The notes under the pieces are model-generated. The model did no database searches. It was given only the letters and a program-made list of their open reading frames with translations, and was not told the origin of the DNA. A stretch of 5,919 bases of DNA from Oscillospiraceae bacterium (GTDB taxonomy: Bacteria; Bacillota; Clostridia; Oscillospirales; UBA929): assembly GCA_009777685.1 (NCBI GenBank), contig WRLJ01000115.1:1-5919 (forward strand), given 5' to 3'. The translations under genes were made by a program, and so were the position numbers. Positions within the stretch are counted from its first letter, which is position 1; every line of letters begins with the position of its first letter. Positions 4,568-5,919 of this stretch are shown here, in pieces.

Positions 4568-5919
4568 ATGAGGAAAGTAGATCCAAAAGACATTTTATTC
4601 TATCTGGTCATCGCGGTCATTCTGTTCGTGATGATCAACCTGCTGTATCAGGCCGGCCGCACCGAGCAGCTGGCTTATTCCGACGTGCTGCGGCTGTTCC
4701 GCCAGGAAAAGGTCAAGAGCTTTATTGCCGAGGGCAACGGCAAGCTCACGATGCTCCTGCAAAACGATACCCGGGTGGAAGCCAACCTGCTGAGTCTGGA
4801 TTACCTGCGCGAGGATATCAACGACCTCATTCTGAAGCAGACGGACCGCGGCGTGCTGACGACATTTGACTGGAAACGCGAATGGGTCCCGCCGTGGTGG
4901 ATGATGTTCATCCCCTATGTGCTAATCATCGCGGTGTTTGTCGTGCTGTGGTACTTTATGATCAACCGCACCGGCGGGGGCGAAAACCGCGCCATGACCT
5001 TCAAGCGGGCCAACCCGCGCCTCATCAGCGACGAGAAGCGCAAGTACACCTTCAACGACGTGCAGGGCGCGGAGGAAGAAAAGGAGGAACTGCGCGAGAT
5101 CGTGGAGTTCCTGAAAAGCCCCAAGCGCTTTATTGAGCTGGGGGCGCGCATCCCCAAGGGCGTGCTGCTGGTCGGCCCGCCGGGCACCGGAAAGACCCTG
5201 CTGGCCAAGGCCGTCGCGGGGGAGGCGGGCACGCAGTTTCTGTCCATCTCCGGCTCGGACTTCGTCGAGCTGTATGTCGGCGTGGGCGCCTCGCGCGTGC
5301 GCGATCTGTTTAACGAGGCCAAAAAGGTATCGCCCTCCATCATCTTCATCGACGAGATCGACGCCGTGGGCCGCCACAGGGGCGCCGGTATGGGCGGCGG
5401 CCACGACGAGCGCGAACAGACGCTCAACCAGCTTCTCGTGGAAATGGACGGCTTTTCCGCCAATGAGGGCGTGATCATTCTGGCCGCCACCAACCGCGTG
5501 GACATCCTCGATCCCGCGCTGATGCGCCCGGGCCGCTTTGACCGCCAGGTCTACGTCGGCATCCCCGATATCAAGGGCCGCGAGGCGATTTTGAAGCTCC
5601 ATGCCCGGAACAAGCCCCTCGACGACAGCGTGGATATGAACATTCTGGCCAAAACCACGCCCGGCTTTACGGGCGCGGACCTGGAAAATCTGCTCAACGA
5701 GGCGGCCCTGCTGGCCGCGCGGCGCAAAAAGCCCGCCATCGGCATGGCGGAGATGGAGGAGGCGATGATCAAGGTCATTGCCGGCCCCGAAAAACGCAGC
5801 CGCGTCGTGCCCGAAAACGCGCGCAAGCTGACTGCCTACCACGAGGCGGGCCACGCCGTGACGATCCGGAACCTAAAGCACTCCGATCCGGTCCACACGA
5901 TTTCCATCATTCCGCGCGG
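4568..5919 (+). CDS. ftsH: ATP-dependent zinc metalloprotease FtsH (3' end outside window)
   Basis: Membrane-anchored AAA+ protease that pulls out and degrades misfolded membrane proteins and selected cytosolic regulators, as a hexamer facing the cytoplasm. About 450 residues are visible of a usual 600-650. There is a short cytosolic start (MRKVDPKD), TM1 at about 9-27, an extracytoplasmic domain at about 30-110, and TM2 at about 113-132. The AAA+ module has Walker A GPPGTGKT (203-210), a FVELYVGVG pore segment, Walker B IIFIDEID (Asp262, Glu263), and the second region of homology AATNRVD...MRPGRFDR with arginines 320 and 323. The zinc motif HEAGH is at 425-429. The reading frame is open to the right edge, so the distal zinc ligand and C-terminus are not seen. 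The ribosome binding site is G-rich (4556-4564) with short spacing. The ATG fits the family N-terminus. Confidence 0.97.
   Translation, partial: MRKVDPKDILFYLVIAVILFVMINLLYQAGRTEQLAYSDVLRLFRQEKVKSFIAEGNGKLTMLLQNDTRVEANLLSLDYLREDINDLILKQTDRGVLTTFDWKREWVPPWWMMFIPYVLIIAVFVVLWYFMINRTGGGENRAMTFKRANPRLISDEKRKYTFNDVQGAEEEKEELREIVEFLKSPKRFIELGARIPKGVLLVGPPGTGKTLLAKAVAGEAGTQFLSISGSDFVELYVGVGASRVRDLFNEAKKVSPSIIFIDEIDAVGRHRGAGMGGGHDEREQTLNQLLVEMDGFSANEGVIILAATNRVDILDPALMRPGRFDRQVYVGIPDIKGREAILKLHARNKPLDDSVDMNILAKTTPGFTGADLENLLNEAALLAARRKKPAIGMAEMEEAMIKVIAGPEKRSRVVPENARKLTAYHEAGHAVTIRNLKHSDPVHTISIIPR

Overview
The window looks like chromosome from a G+C-rich member of the Bacillota, most likely class Clostridia and possibly the Oscillospirales. 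The evidence is Bacillota-type protein sequences (DnaB, TilS, Hpt, FtsH), AGGAG-type ribosome binding sites, a sigma-A-like promoter, and the tilS-hpt-ftsH gene order known from Bacillus and Clostridia. Strong G/C bias at third codon positions also fits. The taxonomic placement is inference from gene content and style, not from a database match.

Layout. Positions 1 to about 634 carry no gene I can support. This stretch is packed with inverted repeats. At least four copies (364-390, 427-454, 475-502, 551-578) belong to one short palindrome family with a GTAGGG foot, and two of them face each other as a 103-bp unit with 10-bp perfect terminal inverted repeats. Two unrelated, very G+C-rich hairpins lie at 231-282. 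Positions 81-180 are much poorer in G+C (48 of 100 bases by hand count). A good extended -10 promoter at 635-663 then starts a leader of about 148 nt.

From 818 to the right edge, five genes lie close together on the + strand: rplI (ribosomal protein L9), dnaB (replicative helicase), tilS (tRNA-Ile lysidine synthetase, overlapping dnaB), hpt (hypoxanthine phosphoribosyltransferase) and ftsH (membrane AAA+ zinc protease, cut by the right edge after its HEAGH motif). The gaps are 34 bp, an overlap, 21 bp and 43 bp, and I see no intrinsic terminator between them. They are therefore probably one operon read from the promoter at 635-663.

The genes link housekeeping functions: ribosome structure, replication fork unwinding, decoding of AUA codons, purine salvage and membrane protein quality control. 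In B. subtilis the rplI-dnaB (dnaC) pair and the tilS-hpt-ftsH trio sit at separate loci; here they are joined. All five genes look intact and ordinary. The least explained part of the window is the palindrome-rich segment upstream, which resembles the REP/BIME architecture of other bacteria. I found no CRISPR array, tRNA, rRNA, transposase gene or obvious novel protein system.
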